Source of the DNA: Tubiluchus corallicola
Lineage: Eukaryota; Priapulida; Priapulimorpha; Priapulimorphida; Tubiluchidae
Direction of reading: 5' to 3'
NCBI GenBank assembly: GCA_030141605.1
Contig: JAQGDQ010000132.1
Span: forward strand, 186,001 to 250,000
Length of the DNA stretch: 64,000 nucleotides
In this document: piece after piece, positions 63,868 through 64,000 of the stretch
Numbering within the stretch: the stretch's first letter is position 1
Layout: each line of letters starts with the position of its first letter
The notes under the pieces: model-generated
What the model was told of the DNA's origin: nothing
Databases searched by the model: none
What the model saw: the letters and a program-made list of their open reading frames with translations, nothing else
Position numbers and translations under genes: made by a program

Positions 63868-64000
63868 GTTATTCATTTTATTTCGCTTTCTTTTTTGCTC
63901 TAACTGTTGTGTTGTTTAGAAAAATTTTGGTTGCAAGTTAGAATTTTTCGCATTTAGATATTTACATATTTGATTTTTTTAAATTTAGAAGCAATGTTAG
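63868..64000 (+). other. Start of KIAA0930 intron 9 at the window edge
   Basis: The frame of exon 9 stays open to a TAA at 63903, but a GT at 63868 after GAAGAG and the absence of the conserved KIAA0930 C-terminus favour an intron that continues off the window. Confidence 0.5.

Overview
The window is a stretch of metazoan nuclear DNA. It is AT-rich, has large GT-AG introns, is crowded with decayed DNA transposons and retroelements, and carries six genes that all have clear animal orthologues. Nothing identifies the species. The gene set, the BEL/Pao relic and the many hAT-like miniature elements fit a non-vertebrate animal, possibly a sponge or cnidarian, but that is inference only. There are no prokaryotic features.

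Layout from left to right. (1) The 5' part of ITFG2 lies on the minus strand (exons at 5856-5951, 1232-1334 and 359-477; the rest is off the left edge). Its first intron holds a broken BEL/Pao retrotransposon fragment joined directly to a copy of the start of the neighbouring COLGALT gene. (2) COLGALT (procollagen galactosyltransferase) is on the plus strand at 7223-9031 in a single exon, head-to-head with ITFG2. (3) 9032-13379 has no gene. (4) A complete GIT gene (Arf GAP / PIX- and paxillin-binding scaffold) lies on the minus strand at 13380-33895. I rebuilt it as 16 exons encoding 743 aa with consistent phases throughout. (5) RHNO1 (9-1-1 / DNA-damage checkpoint partner) is on the plus strand at 35609-39290 in three exons (372 aa), divergent from GIT. 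(6) PSMD12/Rpn5 is on the minus strand at 40610-41971, intronless, 453 aa, convergent with RHNO1. (7) The KIAA0930 homologue (DUF2045) is on the plus strand from 46793 to beyond the right edge, with nine exons seen and a first intron of about 8 kb.

The genes do not form one pathway: ITFG2 belongs to KICSTOR/mTORC1 control, COLGALT to collagen modification in the ER, GIT to Arf6 and focal-adhesion signalling, RHNO1 to DNA damage signalling, PSMD12 to the proteasome lid, and KIAA0930 has no firm function. As I recall, ITFG2 and RHNO1 are also close neighbours on human 12p13.33, so their closeness here may be very old linkage.

The accessory sequence is rich. Two hAT-type miniature elements have perfect 8-bp target duplications (32063-32965 and 51261-51592), and three more are probable. 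A separate inverted-repeat family has ends like TTTAAAGGGAAACC, and one copy has been partly tandem-duplicated. A further element has ends built from a short tandem repeat. There are tRNA-derived SINE pieces, LINE 3' ends, a Tc1-like transposase relic, an interstitial telomere-like tract, and compact hairpins of which 42491-42550 looks most like a microRNA precursor.
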